The notes: generated by a model from the sequence alone, not told the origin. Shown: positions 50,781-61,866, counted from the stretch's first letter. The stretch is DNA of 64,000 bases from JAFAXA01 sp963777325 (GCA_963777325.1 CAVZQE010000020.1:1-64000), one strand, 5' to 3'. A program made the numbers and translations.

Positions 50781-52110
50781 CGGAGGACGTCGTCGAGGGC
50801 CGTCCGACGCCCGGAGAGATGACCGACCGCATCTGCGAGATCGTTTTGCGGGAGCGTGTAGGTCTCTGGTGGTGGATCGCGCTTGTGCCGTCGGCCACAC
50901 TGCTCCTGCTCGGCGTCGTCTCCGTCGGCTGGCTGTTCTGGCGCGGCATCGGCGTCTGGGGCATCAACTGGCCGGTGATGTGGGGCTTCGCGATCGTCAA
51001 CTACGTCTGGTGGATCGCGATCGCATCGGGCGGCACCTTCGTCTCGGCGCTGTTCTTCCTGGTGCGGGTCGAATGGCGAACCTCGATCAACCGCTCGCCG
51101 AGACGATGACGCTCTGCGCCGCCGCCTGCGCCGGCATCTACCCGATCCTGCATCTTGGCCGGCCGTGGTTCTTCTACTGGCTGTTCCCATACCCGAACAC
51201 GATGACGCTCTGGCCGCAGTTCCGCAGCCCGCTGCTGTGGGATTTCATGGCGCTGTTCACCTATGTCATCGGCTCGGTCGTGTTCTGGTATTTCGGCCTG
51301 CTGCCGGATCTCGCCTCGATCCGCGACCGGGCGCGGTCGCGATTCGCGCAGCTGTTCTATGGCGTGCTCGCCTTCGGCTTCCGCGGCACCGGCGGTCAGT
51401 GGCGGCACTATCGCGCGGTGTACGGCATCATGGCCGCGCTGATGGCGCCGCTGGTCGTCTCGGTGCACAGCATCGTCGGCCTCGACTTCGCGGGCGGCGA
51501 GACGGTCGGCTGGCACTCGACGCAGTTCCCGCCCTTCTTCGTGTTCGGCGCGCTGCTGTCCGGTTTCGCAACCGTGATCCTGCTCGTCATTCCGGTGCGG
51601 CACTTCTTCCATCTGGAAGCGTTCATGACCGAGCGGCATCTGGACGTGCTCGGCAAGCTCGTGCGTCACGAGCAGTCTCTGCATGGCGTATTCGTACATG
51701 ATGGACGCGTTCTCGACCTTCTACGGTCCCGATCCCGCCGAGAAGACGATGTTCGCCGCGCGCGTCTTCGGACTCTACTGGTTCGTCTACTGGTCCACCA
51801 TCCTGTTCAACGTGACCGCTGCCGCAGCTGTTCTGGTCGAAGCGGCTGCGGCTCAACCAGCCGGTGGTCGTCGTCGTCTGCCTCGGCATCATCGTCGGCA
51901 TGTGGTTCGAGCGCGTCGAGATCGTGGTCGACGAGCCTGCATCGCACGAACCTGCCCTCCGCCTGGGGCAATTTCTGGCCGAGCTTCTGGGACTGGGGTG
52001 TGATGGGCGGCACCGTCGGCCTGTTCCTGACCGGCATTCTGCTGCTGATCCGGGTCGTGCCGGTGGTCTCGATGGCCGAGATGCGCGAAATCCTGCGGGA
52101 GCGGACATGA
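50777..52110 (+). CDS. actC: Alternative complex III NrfD-like quinol-binding subunit, frameshifted
   Basis: Polytopic membrane protein of the NrfD/PsrC family, about 444 residues. Pieces: WWWIALVPSATLLLLGVVSV, NYVWWIAIASGGTFVSALFF, AAACAGIYPILHLGRPWFFY, VSVHSIVGLDFAGGETVGWH, FGLYWFVYWSTILFNVT and FWDWGVMGGTVGLFLTGILL. The conserved His and Asp residues in HSIVGLDFA lie at the quinol site of the family. Breaks near 51100, 51690, 51830 and 51935. It pairs with ActB and ActF. Overlaps actD by ATGA. Confidence 0.93.
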
Positions 52111-52603
52111 TCGTCGCGGGCTTCGCGACCGAGCTTGCGTTGCGGCAGGCGCTGATCGCGCTGCAAGCGAGAGCGCGTGCGGGTCGAAACGTACACGCCG
52201 GGGAAGCTCGACGAGAGCGAACCGGACTCGACCGTCTCGCCGCTGCCGCTGGTGATGCTCGGCGCGGCCCTGCTCGGCGGGTTCGGGTTCTTCGGCCTGC
52301 AAGCCTACGCGGACGTGGTCGCCTACCCGATCAACATCGGCGGACGGCCGAACTTTTCCTGGCCCGTGTTCATCGTCAACGCTTTCGAGTTCGGCGTGCT
52401 GTGCGCGCTCGTCGCGGGCCTCGCCGGCTATTTCGTGGCGAACCGGATGCCGACGCTCTACGAGCCCGTGGACGAATGCGACGGGTTGCGCCAGGCCAGC
52501 CGGGACGGGTGGTTCCTCTCGGTGCGCGGCGGCGAGCCGGCCCGCGTGCGCGCGCTGCTCGACCGCGCGGCGCCCGGTCGTGCTGCAGGAGGTGCCGGAG
52601 TGA
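52107..52603 (+). CDS. actD: Alternative complex III subunit ActD (DUF3341), frameshifted
   Basis: Begins MIVAGFATELALRQALIALQ, breaks near 52170, then reads VETYTPGKLDESEPDS, LPLVMLGAALLGGFGFFGLQ, YPINIGGRPNFSWPVFIVNA, FEFGVLCALVAGLAGYF. The two hydrophobic helices and the GGRPxFSWPxFIxxxFE motif are those of DUF3341 proteins, a structural subunit of the complex. A second break near 52580 restores VLQEVPE and TGA 52601-52603, overlapping actE as GTGA. Confidence 0.92.
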
Positions 52604-53168
52604 GAGCGCTCGCCGCGCTGCTGGCGGCCGCCGTCCTGCTCGCGGGCTGCGACGACATGACCTATCAGCGCAAGGACAACCCCTACCGCGTGACGGGCGG
52701 CGATCCGGCGCGCGTGCCGCCCGGCACGGTGAAATACCGGGAGCGCGCCACGCCGCCGCCGCCGGTGACGCTCGCGCTGCTCGAGCGCGGGCAGACGCGC
52801 TTCCGCGCCTTCTGCACCCCGTGCCATTCCGAACTCGGCGACGGACACGGCATGATCGTGCAGCGCGGCTTCTCGCCGCCGCCGAGCTACCACATCGACG
52901 CGGCTGAAGGAGCGCGCCGACGCAGCACTTCTTCGACGTCATCACCAACGGCTACGGCGCGATGTATTCCTTCGCGCAGCGCGTGCCGCCGGACGACCGC
53001 TGGGCGATCGCCGCCTATATCCGCGCGCTCCAGCGCAGCGAGACCGCGACGGTCGCCGAGCTGAGCGAGCCTGAGCGGCGGGCGCTGCTCGCGGGCGACA
53101 AGGGGCCGGGCAGCGAGTTCGGCACGGACGCGCGGCCCTGGGCGTCGCCGGGGGTCGGCATCCCATGA
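52600..53168 (+). CDS. actE: Alternative complex III monohaem cytochrome c lipoprotein, one frameshift
   Basis: GTG 52600 begins a lipoprotein signal (ALAALLAAAVLLAGC, lipobox LAGC), then DDMTYQRKDNPY, one haem site FCTPCHSELGDGHGM, and after a break near 52905 HFFDVITNGYGAMYSFAQRV with PDDRWAIAAYIRALQRSE; the Met there could be the sixth haem ligand. Typical ActE: it takes electrons from the complex toward the oxidase. Stop TGA 53166-53168 overlaps actF. Confidence 0.93.
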
Positions 53169-54194
53169 GGCGGTGGGAGTGGGTCGCCTGGGGCGCCGGG
53201 CTGATCGGCGTCGGGGTCGCGTATCTCGGCTGGACGATGGCGCCCCGCGCCTTCTTTTTCGCCTGGCTGGCGGCGCTGGCGGTCTGGATCGGCTGGCCGC
53301 TCGGCAGCATGGCGCTGCTGCTGATCCATCGCCTGACCGGCGGCCGCTGGGGCGACGCGTTGCGGCCCGGCCTGCGGACCGGGACCGCGACGCTGCTCCT
53401 GCTGCTGCCGGCGGTCGTGCCCGTGCTGCTCGGCGCTGCCGGTCCTCTACGCCTGGGCGCGGCCCGACGAAGCGGCGCACCTCGCGAACCGGTTCTATCT
53501 CAACGTGCCGTTCTTCTATGGGCGGGGCGTCGCCTATCTCGTCGTCTGGTTCGTGCTGGCGGCGCTGACCCTGTTCACCACGCCGGCAACACGCGCGTCG
53601 CGGCCGATCGGGCTGCCGCTGCTCGCGCTGACCTTCACCTTCGCCGCGATCGACCTCACGATGTCGCTCGACCCGGCGTTCAATTCCAGCATCTACGGCT
53701 TGCTGCAAGGCACGTCGGCGGTGCTGCTCGCGCTGTCGGTCGCCGGCGATCCCGGCGGCGCTGACGACGTCGCGGGACGCGCTCGCCCGATCTCGGCAAG
53801 ATGCTGCTCGCGCTCGTCGTGTTCTGGGCGTATCTCGACTTCATCCAGTTCCTGATCGTCTGGTCGTCGAACCTGTCGCACGATTCGAGCTGGTACGCGG
53901 CGCGCACGACCGGCGGCTGGGGCTACGTGTTCGCGGCGACCGCGGCGCTGCATTTCGTGCTGCCGTTCGCGCTGCTCATCTTTCCGCGCGTCCAGCACAG
54001 CCGGGCCGGGATCGCCGCCGTCGCCGCGCTGCTCGCGATCAATGGCGGTCGTGCGCGGCTGGTGGACGGTGCTGCCCTCGGCTTCGCGCCCGTTCGGCTG
54101 GATCGATTTCGCCTGCGTGCTCGCCCTGGCCGGCCTCGCCTGCGGGCTGGCCCAGACCACGGGGCGCACCCGGATCGCGCGGCGCGATGTCTGA
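53165..54194 (+). CDS. actF: Alternative complex III NrfD-like subunit ActF, frameshifted
   Basis: Second NrfD-like membrane subunit. WVAWGAGLIGVGVAYLGWTM, FFFAWLAALAVWIGWPLGSM, then NRFYLNVPFFYGRGVAYLVV, FAAIDLTMSLDPAFNSSIYG, FWAYLDFIQFLIVWSSNLSH and TGGWGYVFAATAALHFVLPF. FLIxWSSN is a mark of ActF. Breaks near 53435, 53750 and 54045. About 343 residues, a little short against 380-400 as far as I recall. The stop TGA 54192-54194 overlaps the next gene as ATGTCTGA. Confidence 0.92.
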
Positions 54195-54682
54195 CTACAC
54201 CGAACATCCCGAGCTGCCGCCGGCCGCGCACGAGCGGTGGGACGTGCCGCCCCGGCTGTTCGCGCTGGGCCTCGCCTTCGTCGGCGTCGCGCTGGTGCTC
54301 ACCGCGTTGCTGGTGATCTGGATCTTCCCCGTCTCCCTCTCCGAGCACCCGGTTCCCGAGGCAGGCTCCGGCTCCAGCCGCACCGGCCCTGCAATCGGAC
54401 CCGCGCGCGCAGATGGCCGCATTCTTCCGGAGCGAGATGCAGAGCCTCAACGGCGTCTGGTGGGTCGATCGCGCCTCCGGCCGCGTTCATATGCCGATCG
54501 CGGAGGCGATGCGCCGGGTCGCGCGGGAGGGAATCCCCGATTGGCCGAAGGCGGCGGTCGATCCGGAGCCGCGAGAGGAGACGATCCGGCTCGGGACGCC
54601 GCGCGCTGAGGCGACCGAGAGCGGCCTGCAACGCAACGTCCGGATCGAGGACACTCTGCCACAGGCGCATTTCCAGCGATGA
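54187..54682 (+). CDS. Small single-helix membrane protein in the ActA-F/caa3 operon, one frameshift
   Basis: Begins MSDYTEHPELPPAAHERWDV; one membrane helix (LFALGLAFVGVALVLTALLV), then, after a break near 54388, a soluble C-terminal part with MAAFFRSEMQSLNGVWWVDR and MPIAEAMRRVAREGIPDW. The WVDRxxGxVxMPIxxAM motif recurs in small proteins lying between complex III and oxidase genes in proteobacteria, as far as I recall; none has a settled role. Its fixed place, overlapping actF and coxB, suggests it joins or helps to assemble the two complexes (inference). Confidence 0.75.
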
Positions 54683-55637
54683 ACTTCATCCTTCCGGAAG
54701 CTTCGGCGCACGCGCCCGAAACCGACTGCGCTGATCATCTGCCTGCTGCTGATGAGCGGGGCCGTGCTGGCGCTCGTGTTCGGCCTGATGGGGACGTACG
54801 TCGTCCGCTATCGCGCGAGCAGCCCGCTCGATCGCGGCAAGCTCGCGCAGAAGACGTGGCGGATCGAGACCGCCTGGACGATCGCGACGCTCGTCGTGTT
54901 CTTCGGCCTGTTCCTCTGGGGCGCCGATCTCTATGTGCGCTTGTTCCAGGCCCCGCCGAACGCGCTGAAGATCTACGTCGTCGGCAAGCAGTGGATGTGG
55001 AAGGTCGAGCATCCGGGCGGGCAGCGCGAGATCGACGCGCTGCACGTCCCGGTCGGACCGGCCGGTGCAGCTGCTGATGGTGTCCGAGGACGTCATCCAC
55101 GACTTCTACATCCCGGCCTTCCGCATCAAGCACGACGTGCTGCCGGGCCGCTACGAGAGCCTGTGGTTCGAGGCCGACGAGACCGGGCAGCTACCATCTG
55201 TACTGCAGCCGGTTCTGCGGCACCGACCACGCCGCGATGATCGGCGAGGTGACCGTCATGAGCGGGCCCGACTACGCCAAGTGGCTGGCGCGCAGCCCGA
55301 CCTCCAGCGGGCTTGTCGCGGAAGGGCAAGGCGCTGTTCCAGATCGCATGGCTGCAGCGGCTGCCACAAATCGGTCCCGGCACCGGCAACGGCGTCGATC
55401 GTGCGGGCGCCGTCGCTCGTCGGCGTGTTCGGCAGCCCGGTGCCGCTGTCGGACGGCAGCGTCGTCACCGCGGACGAGCAGCTATATCCGCGAATTCGAT
55501 CCTGCAGCCCCGCAGAGCAGGTGGTCGCGGGCTACGCGCCGGTGATGCCGAGCTTCGCGGGCGTGATCGGCGAGGAGGATCTCGTGCGCATCATCGCCTT
55601 CATCAAATCGCTGTCGGCGGGAGGAGTGCAAGGATGA
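54679..55637 (+). CDS. coxB: Cytochrome c oxidase subunit II with fused cytochrome c domain (caa3 type), frameshifted
   Basis: Two N-terminal helices (AVLALVFGLMGTYVV and TIATLVVFFGLFLWG), the CuA-site cupredoxin domain with GKQWMWKVEHPGGQREI, SEDVIHDFYIPAFRIKHDVL and the copper ligands in CSRFCGTDHAAM, then a cytochrome c domain with CSGCH and GYAPVMPSFAGVIGEEDLVR (Met ligand). The fused haem domain makes this a caa3-type enzyme, which takes electrons straight from ActE or a soluble carrier. Breaks near 54725, 55065, 55190, 55320, 55350 and 55485. Overlaps its neighbours by ATGA. Confidence 0.94.
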
Positions 55638-57266
55638 GCGCCGTCCTGGAACGCGCCGGTGAAGAGCTATCTCTCGCGAGGACGTCGCATCGGCTCCTGG
55701 CTGCTGACGACCGACCACAAGCGGATCGCGCTGCTCTATCTCGCCTCGATCACCGCTGTTCTTCTTCATCGGCGGCGCGGCGGCCGCGATGATGCGGCTG
55801 CAACCTGCTCACGCCCGCGGGGTGCGATCGTCGGCGCGGAGACCTACAACCGGCTGTTCACCATGCACGGCGTGGTGATGGTCTGGTTCTTCCTCGTGCC
55901 CTCGATCCCGGTGACGCTCGGCAATTTCGTGACGCCGCTGATGCTGGGCGCGCGCGATCTCGCCTTTCCGCGCCTCAACCTCGCGAGCTGGTACCTGTTC
56001 ATGCTCGGCGGGGTCGTCACCCTCTACGCGCTGTTCGCGGGCGGCGTCGATACCGGATGGACGTTCTACACGCCGCTCTCGACATCGCTACACGCGCGGG
56101 CTACGTCGTCGCCGGCCGTGCGTCGGCATCTTCATCTCCGGCTTCTCCTCGATCGCGACCGGGCTGAACTTCATCGTCACCATCCACCGGCTGCGGCCGC
56201 CCGGCATGACCTGGTACCGGATGCCGCTGTTCCTGTGGTCGCTCTACGCGACCAGCGTGCTCTACGTGCTGGCGACCCCGGTGCTGGCGATGACGCTGCT
56301 GCTGCTCGGCGCTCGAGCGCGTCTTCGGCGTCGGCGTGTTCGACCCGGCCCTCGGCGGCGACCCGCTGCTGTTCCAGCACCTGTTCTGGTTCTACTCGCA
56401 CCCCGCCGTCTACATCATGATCCTGCCGGGCTTCGGCGTCGTCAGCGAGATCGTCACCGCGTTCTCGCGGAAGAGCATCTTCGGCTACAAGTTCATCGCC
56501 TGGTCGTCGGTTGCGATCGCGATCATCAGCTTCTTCGTCTGGGGCCACCACATGTTCGTGGCGGGCACGTCCATCTATTCGGCGCTGGTGTTCTCGCTGC
56601 TGAGCTTCTTCGTCGCCGTGCCGTCGGCGATCAAGGTGTTCAACTGGCTCGGCACGCTGCACAAGGGCTTCATCCGGTTCGACGCGCCGATGCTGTACGC
56701 GCTCGGCTTCATCGGCCTGTTCACGATCGGCGGCCTGACCGGCCTGTTCGTCGCCGCGCTCGCGAGCGACGTGCATCTGACGCAGACCTATTTCGTGGTC
56801 GCGCATTTCCACTACATCATGGTCGGCGCCATGGTGTCCGCCTTTTTCGGCGGGCTGCATTATTGGTGGCCGAAGATCACCGGCCGCATGTATCCGGAAG
56901 CGTGGGCGCAAGTGGCCGCGCTGCTGATCTTCTTCGGCTTCAACGTCACTTTCTTCCCGCAATTCCTCCTCGGCTATCTACGGCATGCCGCGCCGCTACG
57001 CGCATTACCGGCCGGAGTTCCAGGTGTGAACGTGCTGTCCTCCGCCGGCGCGACCATCCTCGCCGTCGCCTATCTGATGCCGCTCGTCTATCTCACCTGG
57101 TCGCTGTTCCGCGGCGCGCGCGCGCCCGCCAATCCGTGGCAGCGCGACCGGGCTCGAATGGCAGACCCCGTCGCCGCCGCGCACCGTGAATTTCGTGGTC
57201 ACGCCGGTCATCACCAGCGAGCCGTACGACTATCCACGGCCGGAGGAGCGCGAGCATGTCGTCTAG
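55634..57266 (+). CDS. coxA: Cytochrome c oxidase subunit I, frameshifted
   Basis: Catalytic haem-copper subunit. Seen: SWLLTTDHKRIALLYLASIT, RLFTMHGVVMVWFFLVPSIP (haem a His), FQHLFWFYSHPAVYIMILPG (CuB His and Tyr-His link region), FVWGHHMFVAGTSIYSALVF (CuB His pair), and TYFVVAHFHYIMVGAMVSAF (haem His ligands). The YSHP plus Tyr in the same helix marks an A-type proton channel enzyme. Start ATG 55634, stop TAG 57264-57266; about 544 residues. Breaks near 55665, 55765, 55810, 56090, 56125, 56310, 56980 and 57150. Confidence 0.95.
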
Positions 57267-57915
57267 CGCGAGCGCGCGGCCGGACGGCTGCGGTCGAGAT
57301 CCAGTATCGTGACCGGCGCTACCAGTCGGAAACGGCGCGGAGCGGCATGTGGCTGTTCCTCGCCTCCGAGATGCTGTTCTTCGGCGCGCTGATCCTGACC
57401 TGGGGGTTTTACCGCATCCAGCACGCCTCGGGTTTCGCCGAGGCGACGCGCGAAACCGAGTTCGCGATCGGCACCGCCAACACCGTGGTGCTGGTCACGA
57501 GCAGCTTCGCCTTCGCCTGCGCCGTCGCCTTCGCCCGCCGGGGCGAGAACCGCCGCGTCATGTGGGCGAGCGTCCTCACGGGCCTGCTCGGGATCGTGTT
57601 TCTCGGCCTCAAGGGCCTCGAATGGTACAAGGACATCGTGAAGGGCGACGTGCCGGGCGCGCTGTATCACACGCCCGGCGGCGAGGGCGGCGCGCAGCTG
57701 TTCTGGATGTTCTACTGGATCGGCACGGTCCTGCACGGGCTGCACCTGCTGATCGGCATCGGGCTCGTCGGCTGGATCGCGTGGCGCGCGCGGCGCGCGC
57801 ATTCCGGCCCGAGACGGCCGCCCCGGTCGAGGTGGTCGGGCTCTACTGGAGCTTCGTCGATATGGTCTGGCTCGTGCTGTACCCGCTCATCTATCTCGCG
57901 GGGCGGGCGGCATGA
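57256..57915 (+). CDS. coxC: Cytochrome c oxidase subunit III, frameshifted
   Basis: Membrane subunit with RSGMWLFLASEMLFFGALIL, TWGFYRIQHASGF, ANTVVLVTSSFAFACAVAFA, FLGLKGLEWYKDI and WIGTVLHGLHLLIGIGLVGW; the conserved Glu in ASEM and the His pair in HGLHLLIG are present. Starts at ATG 57256 inside the coxA end (MSSSASARPDG); breaks near 57290 and 57810. About 219 residues, the usual length in this oxidase type. Overlaps coxD by ATGA. Confidence 0.93.
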
Positions 57916-58225
57916 GCATCGTTCTCCGCCGGGGACTGGTCTGGCTCGGGCTGCTGCGCTGCTCGCGGTCGAGGCGGCGCTCGGGCGCGTGCTCGGCTGG
58001 GGCAACGTCTCGCTCGCGCTCGGCGTGCTGATGGCGGCGACGGTCGCCGTGTTCTTCATGGAGGTGGACAAAGGCCCCGGCGTGATCCGGGTCTTCGCCT
58101 GGGCCGGGGTGTTCTGGCTGTTCGTGCTGCTCGGCCTCGGGCTGATGGACCCGCTGACGCGGCACACGGTCACGATCGGGACGGGATTTGTCGGGGGGGC
58201 GATCAGCGGCTCGGATGATCGCTGA
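57912..58225 (+). CDS. coxD: Cytochrome c oxidase subunit IV (prokaryotic), one frameshift
   Basis: About 104 residues with three hydrophobic helices: VWLGLLRC/LLAVEAALGRVLGW across a break near 57957, NVSLALGVLMAATVAVFFME, and VFAWAGVFWLFVLLGLGLMD, then PLTRHTVTIG. FFMEVDKGPGVIRVFAWAG fits the COX4-pro family, in which a Phe-Met-x-x-(K/D) turn precedes the last helix. Last gene of the respiratory operon; the tRNA-fMet gene on the other strand ends five bases further on. Confidence 0.88.
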
Positions 58226-58229
58226 AGGT

Positions 58230-58306
<77 letters not shown>

Positions 58307-58341
58307 TCGGTATTGGATGTGGTATCGGATAGGTTCGAAGA

Positions 58342-58455
58342 CCTGGCGGCGACCGACTTTCCCGCGTCTTGGGACGCAGTATCATGGGCGCTGGGGGTTT
58401 TCACGGCCGAGTTCGGGATGGGATCGGGTGCGGTCTCCCCGCCATGGCCACCAGG
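58342..58455 (-). rRNA. rrf: 5S ribosomal RNA
   Basis: On the minus strand the gene opens CCTGGTGGCCATGGCGGGGA and contains the conserved CCGAACTCGG loop and the closing GCCGCCAGG pairing with the start. About 114 bases; ends are set by the terminal helix. Lies between 23S and tRNA-fMet. Confidence 0.93.
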
Positions 58456-58647
58456 TCGTCGAGCCTATCCGGTTCAGTCGCCGGTCGTCGGACGTCAGTC
58501 GTCGGACCGGGGATTTCAGGTTCTGGTGTGTGTTGTGTGCGAGCGAGCGGCGCCGCGCCTCGTCCTTTGTCTGACGACTGACGACTGTCAGCCGATGACT
58601 GAAAGGATGATTGCTGCGCATGGCGGCCCCCGTTTCCGGGGCGACGA
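58456..58647 (-). other. 23S-5S spacer with inverted GACGACT repeats
   Basis: No gene. Contains GGTCGTCGGACGTCAGTCGT (58483-58502, extending to 58507) and GTCTGACGACTGACGACTG (58569-58587), which are largely reverse complements and would form a stem around a 60-base loop. The same heptamer TGACGAC forms the arms of the intervening sequence inside the 23S gene. Likely an RNase III processing stem. Confidence 0.6.
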
Positions 58648-58779
58648 TATCGAGCCGTCGGGCGATTAGGACCGGTTAGCTGAGGGCGTTGCCGCCCGTA
58701 TACATCCGGCCTATCGACGTGATGGTCTATCACGGCCCTCTCGGGGTTGCCCCCTGGGAGACCTGGTTTTGAGGAGGGT

Positions 58780-58811
<32 letters not shown>

Positions 58812-58867
58812 TCCGCACTTAGCTACCCGGCCGTGCCGCTGGCGCGACAACCGGTGCACCAGAGGTG

Positions 58868-58899
<32 letters not shown>

Positions 58900-58957
58900 C
58901 GCCTCTCAAGTCTCCTTCACCCACGGCAGATAGGGACCGAACTGTCTCACGACGTTC

Positions 58958-59070
<113 letters not shown>

Positions 59071-59102
59071 GACTCTTGGGGGAGATCAGCCTGTTATCCC
59101 TA

Positions 59103-59138
<36 letters not shown>

Positions 59139-59280
59139 GCGGGACCACCGGATCACTATGGCCGACTTTCGTCTCTGCTCGAGCTGTCACTCTCGCAGTC
59201 AGGCGGGCTTATGCCATTGCACTCAACGACCGATGTCCGACCGGCCTGAGCCCACCATCGCGCGCCTCCGTTACCATTTG

Positions 59281-59311
<31 letters not shown>

Positions 59312-59566
59312 ATGCAGGGTCCCGGTCCGGGCTGACCGGACGCGGTTAGACATCAGAAGAGTTCAGGGTGGTATTTCAAGGGTGGCTCCACCTGAGCTAG
59401 CGCCCCGGCTTCAAAGCCTCCCACCTATCCTACACAGCACTCCCCTGATGCCACTGCAAAGCTGCAGTAAAGGTTCATAGGGTCTTTCCGTCTGACCGCG
59501 GGTACCCCGCATCTTCACGGGGAATTCAATTTCGCTGAGCCGATGCTGGAGACAGTGGGGAAGTCG

Positions 59567-59657
<91 letters not shown>

Positions 59658-60034
59658 AATTCAGAGCTTGCACCCCTCCTCTTAACCTTCCGGCACCGGG
59701 CAGGCGTCAGACCCTATACGTCGTCTCTCGACTTCGCAGAGCCCTGTGTTTTTACTAAACAGTCGCTACCCCCTGCTCTGTGCCACCCCCCAATGGTTGC
59801 CCAATGAGAGGTCTCGCTTATCCCGAAGTTACGCGAGCAATTTGCCTAGTTCCTTCAGCATCGTTCTCTCAAGCGCCTTGGTATGCTCTACCAGTCCACC
59901 TGTGTCGGTTTCGGGTACGGTCCATACGCTGGAGCTGTTTCCTGGAATGCTCAAAAAGCCGGGACAATCCGTTAAGCCCCGACAACATCTCGCATCCGTC
60001 ACTTCCAGCGGGCCCAGGACTATTCACCTGGTTC

Positions 60035-60067
<33 letters not shown>

Positions 60068-60237
60068 GCCGGCTCACCCTGCGCGGATTAACCTTGCGCA
60101 GGAACCCTTGGACTTTCGGCGACAGAGTTTCTCGCTCTGTTTGTCGCTACTCATGTCAGCATTCGCACTTCCGATACCTCCACCGCCCCTCACGGGCGCG
60201 GCTTCACGGGCCTACGGAACGCTCCGCTACCGATCAG

Positions 60238-60684
60238 TTCGTCAGTCGTCAGCGGTCAGTCGTCAGACAAGGAAGACAGGCGCTTGAGCAGACCCTGCAG
60301 CATGCGGGCGATCTCCTCGTACGCCTCACGCCACACCTCGGCCTTGTCTCGTTCGACCAGGTCGAGGTCACGCGCGTAGCAGCACCAGAGCTTCACTTCC
60401 TCGGCCGAACCGAGCGCCATGCGCACAAAGCGCCGGAACTCCGGATCGGACCCGACCTGCCGGCCCGCACCCTCCGTAAGGAGCGCGCACACCGACTTGG
60501 ATGACCGCCGCAGCTGGTCGGCAACGCCGCCATACTGCTCGGTCTTCGGAAAACCCTGGCTCGCCCGATGCACCTGCAAGGACAACGCATAGGCCCGCCG
60601 GAACACGTCCAGCGTCCATACATCCTTGCTCATCGGCTCGCTCGCTCACTTCTTGTCTGACGACTGACGACTGACGACTGAAAG
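60238..60684 (-). other. Intervening sequence (IVS) in helix 45 of 23S rRNA
   Basis: The insert lies about 1180 bases from the 23S 5' end, between GCCGAAGCTGCGG and GGTAGCGGAGCGTTC, which bracket helix 45. It is framed by GATCAG/CTGATC and by long complementary arms: minus strand CAGTCGTCAGTCGTCAGTCG with CAGACAAG at one end, and CTTGTCTGACGACTGACC with GCTGACGACTGAC at the other. The arms are built from tandem TGACGAC units. Such stems are cut by RNase III, leaving a fragmented but working 23S rRNA. It encloses one gene. Confidence 0.9.
60256..60633 (-). CDS. 23S rRNA intervening-sequence protein (S23, four-helix bundle)
   Basis: Intact 125-residue frame inside the IVS. The motif ADQLRRSSKSVCALLTEGAG matches the family core, usually QLRRAxxSIxxNIAEGxG; LDVFRRAYALSLQVHRASQG comes before it and KLWCCYARDLDLVERDKAEV after. 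The family forms pentameric four-helix bundles and its function is unknown. Start ATG 60633 (MSKDVWTL). Being inside an rRNA transcript, its translation must compete with excision and ribosome assembly. Confidence 0.9.
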   Translation of the reverse strand: MSKDVWTLDVFRRAYALSLQVHRASQGFPKTEQYGGVADQLRRSSKSVCALLTEGAGRQVGSDPEFRRFVRMALGSAEEVKLWCCYARDLDLVERDKAEVWREAYEEIARMLQGLLKRLSSLSDD

Positions 60685-60748
60685 CTGATCCCGCAGCTTC
60701 GGCACGTGGCTTGAGCCCCGTTACATTTTCGGCGCGGGATTTCTAATA

Positions 60749-60806
<58 letters not shown>

Positions 60807-61410
60807 TTGTTTTGGAATTCCCACATCCTTTCCCACTTAGCCACGATTTGGGGGCCTTAGCTGGCGGTCTGGGCTGTTTCCCTCTCGACGACGGACCTTA
60901 GCACCCGCCGTCTGTCTGCCGCGCTATACTTCCGGGTATTCGGAGTTTGGTTAGGTTTGGTAAGTCTTTGGGACCCCCTAGCCCATCCAGTGCTCTACCC
61001 CCCGGGGTAAACACGCGACGATCTACCTCAATAGATTTCGCGGAGAACCAGCTATTTCCGAGTTTGATTGGCCTTTCACCCCTAGCCACAGCTCATCCCC
61101 GACTTTTTCAACAGGCGTGGGTCCGGCCCTCCAGTGGGTGTTACCCCACCTTCAGCCTGGCCATGGCTAGATCACTCGGTTTCGGGTCTTCTGCCGGCAA
61201 CTCTGCGCCCTGTTCAGACTCGCTTTCGCTCCGCCTCCACCTAACGGCTTAAGCTCGCTGCCAACAGAAACTCGCTGACCCATTATACAAAAGGTACGCC
61301 GTCACCACACCCATGCCCAGGTCTCGCGACCCAGGCAGATCGGCGGCTCCGACTGCTTGTAGGCATCCGGTTTCAGGTCTCTTTCACTCCCCTTTCGGGG
61401 TGCTTTTCAC

Positions 61411-61442
<32 letters not shown>

Positions 61443-61655
61443 ACCAGGGAGTATTTAGGCTTGGAGGGTGGTCCCCCCATGTTCAGACAGGATTTCACGT
61501 GTCCCGCCCTACTCAAGGACCATCGCGCGCTTACGCATACGGGGCTGTCACCCGCTATGGCCGGCCTTTCCAGACCGTTCCGCTTCCTTCGCAATGGCCA
61601 CTGGCCTGTTCCGCGTTCGCTCGCCACTACTGGCGGAATCTCAATTGATGTCTGT

Positions 61656-61692
<37 letters not shown>

Positions 61693-61866
61693 GCCTCGCC
61701 AGACTATGAATTCATCTGACGATACCCCAAAGGGGTGGGTTGCCCCATTCGGACATCCACGGATCAAAGCCTGCTCGCGGCTCCCCATGGCTTTTCGCAG
61801 CGTGCCACGTCCTTCATCGCCTCCTGGTGCCAAGGCATCCACCGAATGCCCTTCTTACGCTCGAGA

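Noticed and set aside
48591..50900. Antisense open frame of about 770 codons over actB
   Set aside because: It is a shadow of the ActB frame with its iron-sulfur motifs; low-complexity composition and no domain.
60652..60684. Tandem TGACGAC units as a possible CRISPR array
   Set aside because: The units are seven bases with no spacers and are part of the IVS stem; no cas genes are near.
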